Part shown: piece after piece, positions 1-12,591 of the stretch
Layout of the letters: each line of letters begins with the position of its first letter
Numbering within the stretch: the first letter of the stretch is position 1
Origin: Podocnemis expansa
Lineage: Eukaryota > Chordata > Testudines > Podocnemididae
Length of the DNA: 64,000 nt
Reading direction: 5' to 3'
NCBI GenBank assembly: GCA_007922195.1
Contig: ML682003.1
Location: 1,852,553 to 1,916,552, forward strand
Made by a program: the position numbers and the translations under genes
The notes under the pieces: model-generated
The model's database searches: none
Told to the model about the DNA's origin: nothing
What the model saw: only the letters and a program-made list of their open reading frames with translations

Positions 1-275
1 GGCCCATGCAACATTTAGTGAGCCCCATAAGTCACTCACATTGGTAAATAAGTTAAAAATCACTGGTACAGGGCAACTTTAGCTCCGCTCTACATTTCTG
101 GCTGCCGTGGAAAGAAGCAGGAATGATCCAGATGTGGCCACTAGCAGCCTGGCTTTTAGGAGAGTCATTTTGCTAGGTGGGGTGCAGAGAGAAATGTGGG
201 AGGAGTAGGCTGTGTGGGGCTGGAATTTGCTTGTGTTCTGGGATGCCACAACATTGAAGCTAGCTAAACAATCTT

Positions 276-386
276 CCTCTCCATCCATCCATCCAGCCAA
301 TTGTTCAAGGCATCCATCCACTCATGTCATTAATTCATGGCATCTATCCATTAATTGTCTGTCTGTCTGTCTGTCCGTCCATCCAA
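276..386. repeat. CCAT and GTCT simple repeats
   Basis: Short tetranucleotide runs (CCAT at about 280-297 and GTCT at about 356-376) are separated by degenerate copies. This is a decayed compound microsatellite. Confidence 0.85.
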
Positions 387-929
387 CACAGTACAGATCC
401 CTGGGGTAGCTGAGTTCCAGGAAGAGCTTACGGCAGGGCACCCCTCCAAGCTGTCTGAGTCCTCGTTCCCTCTCCATAATGACATGTGTTGGCCCAGAAT
501 TAGCAAGTGTTTGGGCCAGGAGAATAAATAATTTCCCCCTAAAATATCTACTCCATTGAAACAAAATTGAATTAGCTTCAGTCATGCTCTGCCCTTTAAT
601 ACTTTCGGTTTCCATGAATAGCCTGGTGGATGAGTTAACGGGCAGAAACATTGGCAGAAATGGCAACTTTTGAGTAAAATTAGGGGGTATGAATAGAAAG
701 CAAAAAGAAAGTAGATTTCGAACATGCGTTTGAGCCAGTGACCTGATAGTAAGAATAACTCTCATCCAGTCAGAGCAGAAATGAGAACATGTTTATGACC
801 CGTTCAATCACAAGTACCAGTGAGGTTAACCAGGGGTTAAAGTATAATTTGGCAGGCCCTGGAACCCTTCTAAATTTCCAGGCCTCCCTCATGCACGTCT
901 GAGCCCCCTTCACACACGTGCAGCACCCT

Positions 930-1180
930 TTACCCACCCCAGCTACTGCCCCCCCCCAGCTACTGGCCCAAAAATGCCTACCGCCCATCAGACCCCTCAT
1001 GTCCTCTTCAGCCCCAGTCTCCTCATGTCCTCAAGTTCTCTGCCCCCATGTCCCCACCCAAGCCCTCCTACCCCTTCACCCCCAGCTCCCCCATCTTCAC
1101 TCCACCCCTTCAGCTCTCCAACCCCCCAACACTTCCTCAGGCCACCATCCCGACCCCATCTTCTCCCCCCTCCATGCTGA
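930..1180. repeat. Pyrimidine/C-rich tract
   Basis: About 250 bases are dominated by C and T, with frequent CCCC, CCAGCT and CCCACC words. Three long overlapping open frames here are proline/serine-rich purely because of composition. Confidence 0.7.
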
Positions 1181-1404
1181 GCTGCCCGAGGGGAGGCCAG
1201 GCCCCACGCCGCACTAGCTTACCTTCAGCAGCACACAGGCTACCACAGGCCGAGGTGGGGGCAGGCGAGAAGCACCCCTTTCTCCTACTCCAGGCTGCAC
1301 AACCTGCGCATGCTCAGGGGGGCTGGCTGGCATGTCACAGCAGGGCAGGCACGTCTCCCCGTTTCCTGGAGTGGTGCCTGCTCTGCCAGAATGCACCAGG
1401 TCAA

Positions 1405-1640
1405 TTTTCCATTTTTAGGGGTCCTGGAACACTGGGCCCCCTAAAAATAGATCCAGCATTATATGGCCCCTAAAAATAGGCAATGGAGCTGGGACGCTGC
1501 ATTCCGGGGCCCACAATTTTAAATGGTGGGGCCCGTAATGCAGCATTCTGGCTCATTTTCTATTTTGAAGAGCCCTGGAATGCTGCCCCCCTAAAAATAG
1601 TGGGCCCTAGAATGTCATTCTGGTGCATTGTGGCCCACTT
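1405..1640. repeat. Hairpin-rich array of CCCCTAAAAATAG words
   Basis: The word CCCCTAAAAATAG occurs about three times (near 1437, 1466 and 1590). Inverted partners such as ATTTTTAGGGG (near 1411) and CTATTTTGAAGAG (near 1560) lie between copies. Intervening words GGCCC, GCATTC and CTGGAA also recur. The layout suggests a foldback-type mobile element or degenerate minisatellite of unknown family. Confidence 0.6.
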
Positions 1641-1849
1641 TAACCCCTGGGGTTAACGTATTCAATGTGTGTTGAATAGTCATGGTTAGGTACATGTGAA
1701 TGGTCTGTGAACCAGGACTGAACTGACAAATGACAAATACATTTAAAAAAAATAAAAACTAGACTGCACTGTATTCGTGAGAGATTACTGTCTCTGCACT
1801 GTTAATTATTGTCACTGTGTCAGCTGTACTAGTACAACAGGACATAAAG

Positions 1850-2130
1850 GGAAGGCCGTGAAGAGATATATTAAATATTAAAGATCCAGTGGCTGGAAGT
1901 TGAAACTAGACTAATTCAGACTGGAAGTAAGGTTAAAATTTTTAACAGTGGGAGTAATTAACTATTGAAAGAGGCTCATGGTAGAGTCTGCTTCCCTAAC
2001 AATTTCTAAATCAAGACTAGATTTTTTCCCCCCCCTAAGTTATCTCCTCAAGTTCAAACAGCAGTTGTTTCAGGGAAAATGAGTTATACAGGAGGTCAGA
2101 TTAAATGATCACAGTTGTCTTTTGTGGACT
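1850..2130 (+). mobile_element. CR1-like LINE 3' fragment
   Basis: The 3' part reads ggaggtcagattaaatgatc, the hallmark CR1 tail. Upstream text resembles the decayed end of ORF2 (relic of a GNN..LP..VV-type segment). Confidence 0.7.
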
Positions 2131-3081
2131 TCGAAGGGATGAAAACGCAAGCCATCAGGTTTGGTTCTGATTGGACTTGCATCTTCTTTACACTATGATA
2201 TATCCCTTGACTGTGGTGGTGAGTACCCCCGATTTACACCAGTGTTGATGAAATGAGAATCAGGACCAGAGCCTTGTGGTTCAAGTGGCACCGGGAGGTG
2301 AATATTCCCTTGGGGAAGAGAGAGGCTTAGGAGTGTAATTCCCTGGTGATGCGATATGCTGGTACATTTCTGTATTGTGTAGTGGCTGAAGATGGGTTTG
2401 GTCATATAGGCGCCTCAGACTTCTCCCAAATTAAGATATTGCTGTCATCAAAGTGGTTCAAGGCTCCTGTGATGCTCAGTGAATCAGATCCTTTCTATGG
2501 CTGAAAATTATTGGGCAAGTGTCAGCCAATGGAGGATGTGATGCGTCACAGGATGGGTAACAAGATACAGAGTTGTTCTCTATCATTGGTTCAAATCCAG
2601 TTCAGGTCAGAAATCATCTACAGTCGTTATCAGCCCATAGCTCTTCACTAATTGTCTCTGCTGCTGGCTTCCTCCTAAAGAAGCCAAGTCTTGAATGAGT
2701 CGTGGATACTGAGCTCCCCACTGGCTGATCCCATAGCGAGGGCAGGGCTCAAAACCAATGAAGTGGTGGGGGGAACTTGCACAGCCCATTTGGTGGGGCG
2801 AGGCTTCCTATCGCAGGCTTTCAGGCTGGTGTCCTTCACCAATACAGCATTTAAAGAGCAAAACAAATAGCGTGTTTATTTTTTGGAATTCTTGGGTGGA
2901 GTGCTGTTGGCTGGCGTCCACCCAGGATGCTGCTTAGATCAGGATAAACACAGTCTGGATTCCCTTCCTTCCTTTTCCCAGTCTGCCACGACCTCATTTT
3001 GTAAGCGGGTGGCGGTCGTATGGCTATTTCCACTAGTGCCTGGTTCTGCCGCATGCTGGGTGCTCCTGCTGCGAAGCTGAT

Positions 3082-3510
3082 GGTTATGTCTACATTTTCC
3101 CAAGCTAGTTTGGATTTGCTAGTCCAAACTAAGAAGTTCGAGGTTGATCTGAACTAACCATGGGTTAGTTTGAACCAATTGGGAACTTTTTTGTTCAAAC
3201 TAACTGTGCATTCTAGTTCAAACTAATTTTTAGTTCAAACTAGAACATGCGGCTAGTTTGAACTAATGGCTTAGTTCGAACTTCTTAAGTTCGAACTAAG
3301 CCTTAGTTCGGGTCTTGCCCCCCCCCACCTCAGTTCGAAGCGTGGAAGTCCAAACTTACCTTGGTAGTAAATAGTTTGAACTAGGCATCCCCTAGTTCAA
3401 ACTACGAAATTTCTTAGTTCGAACTAAGGAAGGCCTCGGGTAGCCAGTGGCTAAATTAGTCTGGACTAAGCCTCCTTAGTCTGGACTAATTTGCCAGTGT
3501 AGACATAGCC
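3082..3510. mobile_element. Foldback MITE with TTAGTTCGAACTAA words
   Basis: The ends are GGTTATGTCTACA and TGTAGACATAGCC, an inverted pair of about 13 bases. The interior consists largely of repeated self-complementary words of the type TTAGTTCGAACTAA and TAGTTCAAACTA in both orientations. It has no coding capacity. It shares terminal motif and architecture with the elements at 12592, 36636, 58888 and 63017. No clear target-site duplication was found, so the superfamily is open. Confidence 0.8.
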
Positions 3511-4793
3511 CATGCAAGCTTAGGGTGCAAGATCAATGGGGCTAATATATGCAGAGGACTGGCAGATAATCATTTTTCTTCTCTTGATCATCAGCTGGAT
3601 AGCGTAGCAAGGACACAGGGCTGGGCTACAATGAACAGAAAGGGGACCCTTTATTGGGGCTGCTAGATTTGGATAGACCCTCTGGCTCTCTCTCCTTCCC
3701 TCTCAGAGCAGATGGTTCCTATTATCACCACTCTTCTGAAGTCCCTACCTAGTCTCAGCTGTAATGGAAAGGACTGGAAACTGTGCTGGTAGATTGTCTC
3801 AATCATTATCAGGTTTTCCCTGAGGGAATGGTGGAGTCTGCAGAATTGCTCCTATCTTCCCCTTTGGAATTTGAAATCTGTTTGAGCGGCCAGCCTGGGA
3901 GAGAGCTACTCTCTTGTTTAGCCCAAGAGCCAAAATTCAAAAGATAGATGGATCAGCAACAAATGCCTAAATGAAAAGCCCCTCACCCTCCCCTCTAGGA
4001 CTAAGTCTAGGTGGCTCAGCGTGATCTTCCAGGTTTGACTGACGCACTCCATCAGCCTGCAATATGCTTTAGCAACTCCAGCTGCAGAACTGGAGTATCA
4101 GTAAAGTGACTGAAAGGCATTTCCAGTTGGCTTAGCATAGTGCATAGGGAGTACTTAGGTTGTCAGGAGATTTGCCAGGTATTTTACATACCTTGCATAT
4201 CTCCTGTTAACTGCTGCCAAAGTGCAGCAAGGGTATTCTAGGGTTAGATCTCCTGAGTGCCACCTGCACTTCAGTGTGCAAAGGTGAATGAGACAATAAT
4301 AACTCGGTCCCGACTAGGGTCCTGTGAAATATCACCATTTCATGCATTGCTCAAGGCCAGTCTTGCATTTTTTCCAACAGGGAGGCAGAAATGGGCATCT
4401 CCACATGCAGCTTTTGTGTTCAGCGTGGCTCAGTAGCGCGTGACAGTGTCATGTTGGAGCAACATTTTGGTGACTGTATGAAGCACAGTAGCCCCTGGTG
4501 TCCCTGTTTCAAACACAGGCAGCCGCATCCTCAGCAGAAAGGTGGAAGTGGACATCCATGTGCTGGTCTCATGCTTGGTGTGGCTCGAAGGCAAAGGCCC
4601 TCATTTTCAGATTTAATTGCCTACAGTTAGTCCGTTCAACAGTGACCTTTGAAGAGACTGGCTGAAATCATTTAGCCAAGTGCATCAATTGCAGAGTCAG
4701 GAATAGATTTCTCGCTGACAATCACTTGTTCTAACATCTAGACCATTTAGCTGGATGGTAGGAAAACTGTCCTTAAGAGTCTGTATTGGTCCA

Positions 4794-5018
4794 GAACAAA
4801 CAAGGAGTCTGGTGGCACATTCAAAGACTAACAAATGTATTTATCACATGAGCTTTCGTGGGAGAAAATCCTACTTTATCCAACTTCAAAGCGTCTGATG
4901 AAGTGGGATTTTCTCCCACAAAATCTCATGCGATAAATGAATTTGTTAGTCTGTAAAAGTGCCACAGGACTCCTTGTTTGTTTTGCTGAACGAGATGAAC
5001 ACGGCTATCCCTTTGGGG
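4794..5018. mobile_element. Inverted pair of Penelope-like element ends with hammerhead-like core
   Basis: The two halves are near inverted copies. The left half starts aacaaggagtctggtggcac, the right half ends gtgccacaggactccttgtt, and both contain a tttgttagtct-type word and a cccacgaaagctcatg-type word. The right half shows the layout GCGT-CTGATGA-hairpin-AAAA-TCTC-ATGC, resembling a minimal hammerhead ribozyme with GAAA mutated to AAAA. Assignment to Penelope-like retroelements follows from the relic at 32336-33005, where the same end lies downstream of a GIY-YIG-type peptide. Confidence 0.65.
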
Positions 5019-6839
5019 CTCGTCATCGCATATTGATCCAGTCCTGCTCCTTTTCAAGTCAGGGGCTGTTAGGAGCAAGTTCAGGCCTTAAGAGTTTGGA
5101 GTAACCTCCAAAGGGAAGTAGTGGAAGACTCATACCCTGGTAATTTGAAGTAGAATCAGCAAAGCTCTGGTGAACGTACCGTACTGCAACATCTCACCTT
5201 AGCAAGGGAGAGAAACAAGGTGACTGAATTGATCATCTCTTTTCCTTAATTTCTATGGCTTTCTACTAGATTGAAGGAAGCTCTCTCAATGCTACTTATT
5301 AATAATCAACACTGTGTTCACTCCTCAGCATGGAGAGCACTATCAGAGCTGTTTACTGAACACAAATTGCCATGTGGTTTCCAGGGAGTCAGCTCGATAC
5401 AGAGTGAAGAATTAGCAATTGTTAATAAATAGCAGCACATTAAGATGTCTCTAGGTGATTTTTATTTCCTATAATTATGTGGAATTGCCCATTAGACTGG
5501 CCAAATTATATAAAAGGGGCCCTAAATTCCAAGAATACATTTCCAATAAGGTCTCTATTAACTTTTAAATAAGATGCTTGTTGTGATGTGAAAGAAATGA
5601 AAGGATAGAATGGCTCTTTGGGTCCTTTGCACTGAAGGGATACAGGTGGAGCTGAGGAAGGCCTTGGTCTGAGGAGGGGAGGCAAGAAAGGGAGGGAGAA
5701 GGTGAAGAAATGAAATGCTTAGCTTAGCACGTCTCATCCAGAGATCCCAAAGCACCTCAGAAAGATGGGAAGTGTGACTGTGGCTGCAGTGTTCGGAGTT
5801 GATCATAAGTTTGGGCCCACCATGAATGAAGCAGTGGTATGTAAGCCCAGGAACTGAATCTGGAGGCATTGTAACATAGACAAACGCCTCTTTCACCCAT
5901 GCCGTCCCTGCTTGAAAGGGGCAATTTGCTGCTCTCCGCTGAATGAGCACTGCACACTATTTTAAAAGCACAGCAAGTGTCTCTTGGAAGTCCCTTGTGC
6001 TCTCCCCTCTTACAGGTATTGGCTGGAGCACCATAAGGTGGGATGTGGGGAAGTGGAGGAGAAAGAGCTAAAGAGAAGAAACTCTATACTGGAACGATAT
6101 TATATGGGCAGTTTTTGGTTCCTGTCCCACTACATGGCCCAAGCCCTTCTCCCTTGAGGGGAGGGTGCTTAGAAAACTGCAGCATTGACATCTCTGGCAG
6201 CCTCTATTTCCCCTGGAAATGCTAGCCCATAGAGTCTAACATGACTCTCTCCCTTTGCTTTGATTATAGCCTGAGCATCGAAGTCACCGGTGCTGCTCCC
6301 ACTGATGTTAGTGATGTAGGACCCACCCTGTGCTCAGGTCCTGCTATTTCACCAGGTCTGTTGTGTGTGTGGACATGGGTCTGGGCTTTCTTGCTTAGGG
6401 CAAAGCAGGCTGGAGTGCATCTCAATCAGCAGCAGGTCCACAGTATTAGTCTGTGCCAGGAGTTTTCTCTTCCAAGAGGTGAAAGCTGAGACTTTCCGCT
6501 GGAAGAGGCACCACTGGCCCGAGCGACTGGCGCAATGAATGTGACAGGATGACTAGGCAGCTGTGCTAATTACAAGAAACACTGAGTGATGCTCTGAAAG
6601 CGGCGTTTGCTTATTCAACAGCTCTGCTCACCGGGTGTGTGCGAGTCCCATCTGCTCATGCTCCTGGTGAGCCCAAGTATACAAGTCGCATTAGTTCTGC
6701 AGGGGCCATAAACCTGATTTCACACAACGGCAGCAGAATTGCTGGCTAACAGGCTGTCACAGGCTGCCTGTGCTCTGCTCTGGAAGTGCCAAGGGGCCTT
6801 CAGGTGAGAATCAATTGCTCCATCAGCATAACTTAGGTT

Positions 6840-6945
6840 GCAAGTTTCTTGGGACCAGCTGTTCTGTGTTTGTGCAGCACCTAGCGCAGTGAGGTCCTGA
6901 CTCATAGCTGGGATTGCTGGGCAATACTTAGATAATATTAATAAA
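6840..6945 (+). repeat. CORE-SINE/MIR-like 3' fragment
   Basis: The text around gcacctagcgcagtgaggtcctg is the same tail as in the SINE at 22085-22325. Confidence 0.55.
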
Positions 6946-7529
6946 AGAAGCCTTAAAAAGACAGTAAATTATATCCATGTCCATTTTTAAGTCCCCGTCA
7001 CACTGTCAGAATGACTTGAAAGGACCTTAGCATAAATGCCAATTAGACCCAGGATTTTTATACAAATAAACTTGAGTGAATGCTGCAAGAATCTATTTGT
7101 GAGCAAGAGGGAAACAACTCGTTGGCATTTGATGCTCTCTGATCATTTTCTACAAACATTTTGCACATTTTCTTTGGTTGGTTGGTTGCTTTGTTCATAC
7201 AAATGTTGGCTCTTCTCAGTACAGGTGTGAATATATGCTTGTGCAGAGATTGCGCTGGAAACATTTTTGCGGCCCTCTTAAAAGCTCTTTGATATCCCGC
7301 TTTCTCTTTGCAATGTTTCAGTTGTTCAACCAGCAAATAGAAATAATACCTTGTGATTTAAGCGACCACCCTAAAGTTATAAATGATGACTAGTCGAAAG
7401 CATAGTAACAAATATTGGTGAATAATCAGTAGTGTGAAATACATTCACCTTTGGCTTAATTGAGAGTCCATTCAGATTAAAAGAAAGATTTCTACGGATT
7501 TAAAATGATCTTTGGATAAGAACCATAAG

Positions 7530-8055
7530 CAGGGCTGGATTAAGGCGGGGGCTGTAGGGGCTGCAGCCGTGGGCCCTCGCCTAAAGCTAGGCCCCATGGC
7601 CCTCCAAAAATATGCTCCCAGCTGGCTATCTTCAGCCTGCCTGTCCAGACCCCAGATTGGCTGGTCTCAGACCAGCCAGCCTGGGTGTGGGGTTTGAGCC
7701 CCGTGGATGGCAGTTTCTGGTCTGTGGCCCCCTCTTTAGAGCCCCCAGCAGCAGCACTGGCTGGTGGGGTCCCTGCAGCAACATCAGACTGCAGGGTCCC
7801 CTAAAGCCCCCCTTGCAGCAATAGCAGCCTACTGGGCCCCCTGGATGTCCCCCAAAGCAGCTCTGTCCCCCCACCAAGCAATGGTTTGCAGCCCCCTGGA
7901 GCCCTCCTGGAGCCCAGCACAGCAGCGTCAAACTGTGGTCCTCCCCCCCAGAGCCGCCAGGTCAGGCCTGGGGGGCAGGCATCCTGTCCCCAGGCAGGGT
8001 GCCACCATGGTGGAGGGGACACAAGAGTGGGCCCCTGCACTTTAATCCGGCCCTG
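7530..8055. mobile_element. Non-autonomous hAT-type element, GC-rich
   Basis: The ends are CAGGGCTGGATTAA and TTAATCCGGCCCTG, an inverted pair of about 14 bases with the CAGGG start typical of hAT elements. The flanking 8-mers accataag and cccataaa agree at six positions, consistent with an eroded 8-bp target duplication. The interior is rich in CCCC and GCAGC words and gives overlapping open frames on both strands from composition alone. No transposase peptide is visible. Confidence 0.75.
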
Positions 8056-8369
8056 CCCATAAAATATCCTTGTGCTGTGACCATTTCAAATTGCAGCCAT
8101 ACTTGTGACTCTCAAGGTGTGTTTGCAGCAGATGATTTTGAAACAAAAGAAACAACCAAATGTGCAAGCTGGATTATTAAGACGATTATGTCAAATGAAG
8201 AGTTTGCTCAATGCGGATCAGCAGTAAGGACGTGAGAGGCAGAAAGCACAGCATGTGTGGCACTGAGAGATATCATCCTTTGACTTAGGTCTAAATGGAG
8301 CTAACGTGATGCAGGGGCCTGAGCAGGGAAATGGAGCAAATGTAATTCTAGTGTGTGAACAGCCACTTT

Positions 8370-8640
8370 TCAGTGTCACTAGAAGATAAAAGATGAAATG
8401 AAGGAAAGGTGGAGAGAGAAGGTGAATGGAGGAGGGGGTGAAGAAAGAAAGAAAGAATGGAATAGAATCTGGATAGAGGGCTGTGAAATAGAGGGCAAAA
8501 GGGGCCAAACCAGGGAGGAAAGAAAGGAAACAGAGAGAGGTGACTAGGGAGAAGGAGGAAGAAAAGAGAAAACGGGACAGTAATCAGGAGTGGCAAGAAG
8601 CAAAGAAGGAAAAGGCGATCTAAGAGAAAAGGAAGAGCAT
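8370..8640. repeat. Polypurine (GA-rich) tract
   Basis: About 270 bases are mostly A and G on the + strand, with GAAA, GGA and GAGA runs. It is a low-complexity stretch, possibly triplex-forming in principle. Confidence 0.75.
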
Positions 8641-10599
8641 CCGTCTTCCCTGCCAGGCAGAGAGATTAGGTAGCAGGGACAGCAAACAGCCTCAGGCAGG
8701 AGCATTCATTATTCCACCCTAGTTGATGTCTTTGATTGCAAATCCCTCCCTTTCTTATCCTTGCTCTGTGCCAGCATTGCGGAACTGGAGATGAGACTGA
8801 TCTATTGTTCCCTTTAGTTAGGGCAAGGGTTTCCCCTCTTGTACGGTTCCTAGGGCATAGTCCCTCTGGATTTCATTGCAGTAAACAACAGTGGCACCCA
8901 GCAGGGTAGGTGGGGATGGGACCTAATGTTGGCAGATTTCAACGATTTTCTCTGGACATGGGCAGCTCTAAACATGATGGTGAGCCTGTGTCCCTGACCT
9001 GCATGGCTGGAAGGGGCTCCTTTGCTGCTCAGCTGTAGTTTATAAGTCTCCAGAGAAGCATCTCTCCAGGTACTGACCAACCTGCCTCTCAGATTTATCA
9101 TAATGAGTGCCTTGTTGTTGTGACTTTTATTTTTTTAAATCCAAACCTTTTCTTAGCTCCTCCAAGGAAATTTTCCTGGGGAGGCTGAGATCCTGCAGCA
9201 GCTGATCGCTGTTAGTCAGAGCTTTAATTAGTCAGAAGGAATAAAACAAAGGCTGCCTCTCTTGCCAAAGAGAAAAAGGGAATGTCAAAAAAAGAATACC
9301 CAACTTTGTAAACAAAGAAAAAAATGAAAATCCTGAGCTGATTGGGGCAGATCCTGTGAGCCCTCCAATTCTTATGGGTGTAGGCGTTGGCCCAGATCCT
9401 TGGGTGTCCTTGGCCAAAATTTCCTCTCTACATATTCCCTTCCACCCCAGCAGTGGCTGGTTTTCTGTGGTGCTGTGTTTGGGATAAAATAGTTGTAAAG
9501 AGCTTAGGGATCCTTTGAATGAAAAAAAAATCATTCTTCTAGTACTATGGCAGAATCCCCATTTTACTGAACTCATTCCACAGGGAGCGTTTCTTTATGA
9601 GAACATGACTGGATGTCTGAAGGTCTTAGGAGGTGAAATTAGAAGAGTTTTGTCATGTGGAGGGGGAATTTGTTAATTCTGAGAGTAAGGATTTGTCTTT
9701 TTTCCAGGGAGATTTGGTAGTGTCGGTGTGGAGTTTTGGCAGAGTTTTGTCCTAGCAAGGGAGGAGCTGAGGGATGTAGCTGGGAGGTGTAATTTCCAGC
9801 TAGGGAGAACATGCACCTGCTAGTTTTGACTGAAATATTGCCATGAAAACGGAAATGTAGCTGCAGTGGGGTGTCAGGTGTGGCAGCCCAGGCTACCCCC
9901 CTGAGTATTTTTGGCACACTAGCTAGGCACACATACCTCTGCCTGATCTGGTAATGACACATTCAGCTTCAGTGTAGATGTGCCCCAGGAACGGATTTCT
10001 TTGGTTTGAGTCTCCCGTCTTCCCCTGAACTGTACCACACTGGATGTGGCATTGTCTCACAGCAAACCCATGTTTTAAGGACATGGAAGAGACATGTCGA
10101 AACTGGGACTGGCTGATGGAGAACACATTGCAGATTCAGCGCTTAGACCTAATCCCCTATAAGCCAGGCAAGGATGCAGGCCAGCCTGCCACTTCCCCAA
10201 AAGGGCCAGTAAGTTAAGTAGGAGTTCACCTTGAGGGACTGTCCTGGTTCAGAAAGGTTTGAACATGTGCGAATTACCTTCAGTCTGGTTCTCTCATTGA
10301 GGAGTCCAGGATCGTAACCCAATGTACTCCATCACTTAATGTAAAACACAGTGCATTAGTTCAATGCCGTCTCAAAGGCATGCTATAAAGGATGAGGGGG
10401 AAGGGCTGTTTCTTGTGTAATTTCCTAGGCCTGTCTTGTCAGCGATCAAGCATGAAGGTTCAGTTAAATGGGTCCTGGTTAAATATAATGTTAGGTTTGA
10501 TGCAAATCCCTGGCCATTGTTATTCTGTGTGGCAGGAAGCAGGGAATGTTGTTGGGGGCAGTGACGGAGCAAGTGAGGAGGAAATTTATCTAAGATAAC

Positions 10600-10810
10600 A
10601 TGGCCCCCATTGCCATAGTACCTGAGTGCCTCACTCACATCCTTACAAGTTCCAGGGAGGCAGGCTAGCGCCATCACCTATTTTACAGATAAGAAAACGA
10701 TGCACAGAAAGACCAAGTGTCTTGCCCAAGAAAGTCTGTGGCAGACCAATGAACTAAACACAACTTTTGTGCATCCCAAGGTAATAGCCTAACCACTGGA
10801 CCATCCTTTC
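10600..10810 (-). repeat. CORE-SINE/MIR-like element
   Basis: Reading the minus strand gives the usual MIR-like order: a note of cctaaccactgg... on top corresponds to the tRNA-like head, followed by the gggcaagtcacttg-type core and the ctgtaaaatagg-type word. Confidence 0.65.
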
Positions 10811-11494
10811 TGTCAGGAAGGAAGACTTCAAGTTGTTATCAAAGAAGTCCCCTTCCCAGACCTATTTCATAGGGAGTTGTGTATGTTCCAGTGCCGAAGG
10901 GTGTGGACACCAAGGAGCGGAATATCTGGGGTGCCTGTAAGGGGTGCAATGGTCTGAAATAAATCCCTGCTGAAGTTAATGGGACAATTCATACTCATTC
11001 CCGCGGGCTTTGGATCAGGCCTTCACTGCAGTAGAAGTAATGGGATGAAACTGAGCAAAAGCAAGGTTGAAGGCCAATAAACGTCTCCTGATGGGGAGAT
11101 CTGTCAGACTGAAGCCTGGTCTCTCACGAAGAAGTGGTGGGAGCCCCATCGCTCAAGTGATTTCTAAACAGAGACACTCAAGGCCAAGGCCAGATCCATA
11201 TTCCCACAGTTATGAGTGATGGTGGTAAGTGAGCTAGGAGACTCCCGGGCTACCCTGAAAGGAGCTGGAACTTTGTTTTGCTTTCAAGGCCATCTCCCAC
11301 TTGCAAAGTTGCCAAACAGGCACCTTCAGGCTGCCTTCCCCATAGACATCTGCAAAGTTACCTCCTTGTCTTCCTCCAGATCCTTCTTCAAGACTGTCCT
11401 TTGCTACAAGACCTACAAATAGTTTGACCGTAGTGAGGCTGCTGGTGTGCTGAGAGCATGGCTTATCATGCTGGCCCCTGTTATCTCGTTTGTT

Positions 11495-11790
11495 GATTAG
11501 ACTCATAGACTCCAAGGTCAGAAGGAACCAATACAATCATCTAGTCTATCTCCTGCACAATGCAGGCCACAAAACCTACCCACCCCTGCAATAAACCTCT
11601 AACCTATGACTGAGTTATTAAAGTCTTCAAATCATGATTTAAAGTCTTTAAGATACAGAGAATCCTCCAGCAAGTGAGTCATGCCTCATTCTACAGATGA
11701 AGGTGAAAAGCCCCCAGAGCCGTAACCAATATACCCTGGGGAAAATTCCCCCTGACTCCTGATATGACAATCACTTAAACCCTAAGCATA
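11495..11790 (-). mobile_element. CR1-like LINE 3' tail
   Basis: The top strand reads gactcatagactccaaggtc, agaaggaaccaatacaatca and ctagtctatctcctgcac. This is the reverse complement of the CR1 tail, which runs through gatgatc, gtcccttctgacc and agtctatgagtc. Confidence 0.75.
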
Positions 11791-12591
11791 TGAGCAAGTC
11801 TCACCAGCCAATCACCCAAGAAACAATTCCCTGTAATAACTCAGAACCCAACCCGTCTACCCTCCCTGATCGTGTTGTCCCATCAGTCTGTCTGTACCCT
11901 TCTGTGGTCTTTTGTCTTTTACTGAGGGTGCATCTATACTTATGGCTTTGTGTAAAGTGTTGGGACTCATGCAAGTGGTGGTCAGTTTTCTGCCACAGAC
12001 AAATAACTTGATCTCTCCGTGCATGACTTCCTTTTCTGTAAAACAGGAATGATAGTGCTGCCTGCTTCCCTGTAACATTGTGTGGAGGACCATGGCTCAT
12101 TTTGTGTTTTTGAAGAGTAAGAGGTGACTAGACTTAGTGGCTCAGGACCTTGTTTAGGGTGAGCATCCAAACCTTTGGATACTGCTCTAAAAGTTTGTCC
12201 CAAATTCTTTGGGCTGAAGGCAAAATGTGCAGAGAGTCCACAGAAATCCAAGGAAACAAGCCATAAATAAATAACCAACCCACCTTTTTCAAGCTGCAAG
12301 GAAGGTTAGGTCATGTGTAGTTCCCTTCCTGGCCAAGGTTCAGCTCAGTTCTCATTGGATCTAATCCAGTTTGCTTGTCTTTAGTTAGCAAAATGTACCG
12401 CAGACTTAACCCTGTGTGGACTCCCTCTCCCTGAGGGCCAGCTCAGCTCCTTTCGCACACCAGCTCTGCATGTTTATGTGGATGTTTATTTCAGAAACCA
12501 TCTCATTTCAGCTGCTGTGACACTAAACACTTGTACCAAGAAACTTAATATTGCTCTTCTCCCTGTTCTCTCCTCCCTTTCTCCCCACAAG

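Noticed and set aside
918..1473. Overlapping + frames of 68-141 codons
   Set aside because: They are proline/serine-rich because the DNA is C-rich; there is no domain, splice or codon-usage support.
7632..8040. Minus and plus ORFs of 79-99 codons
   Set aside because: They lie entirely inside a GC-rich hAT MITE.
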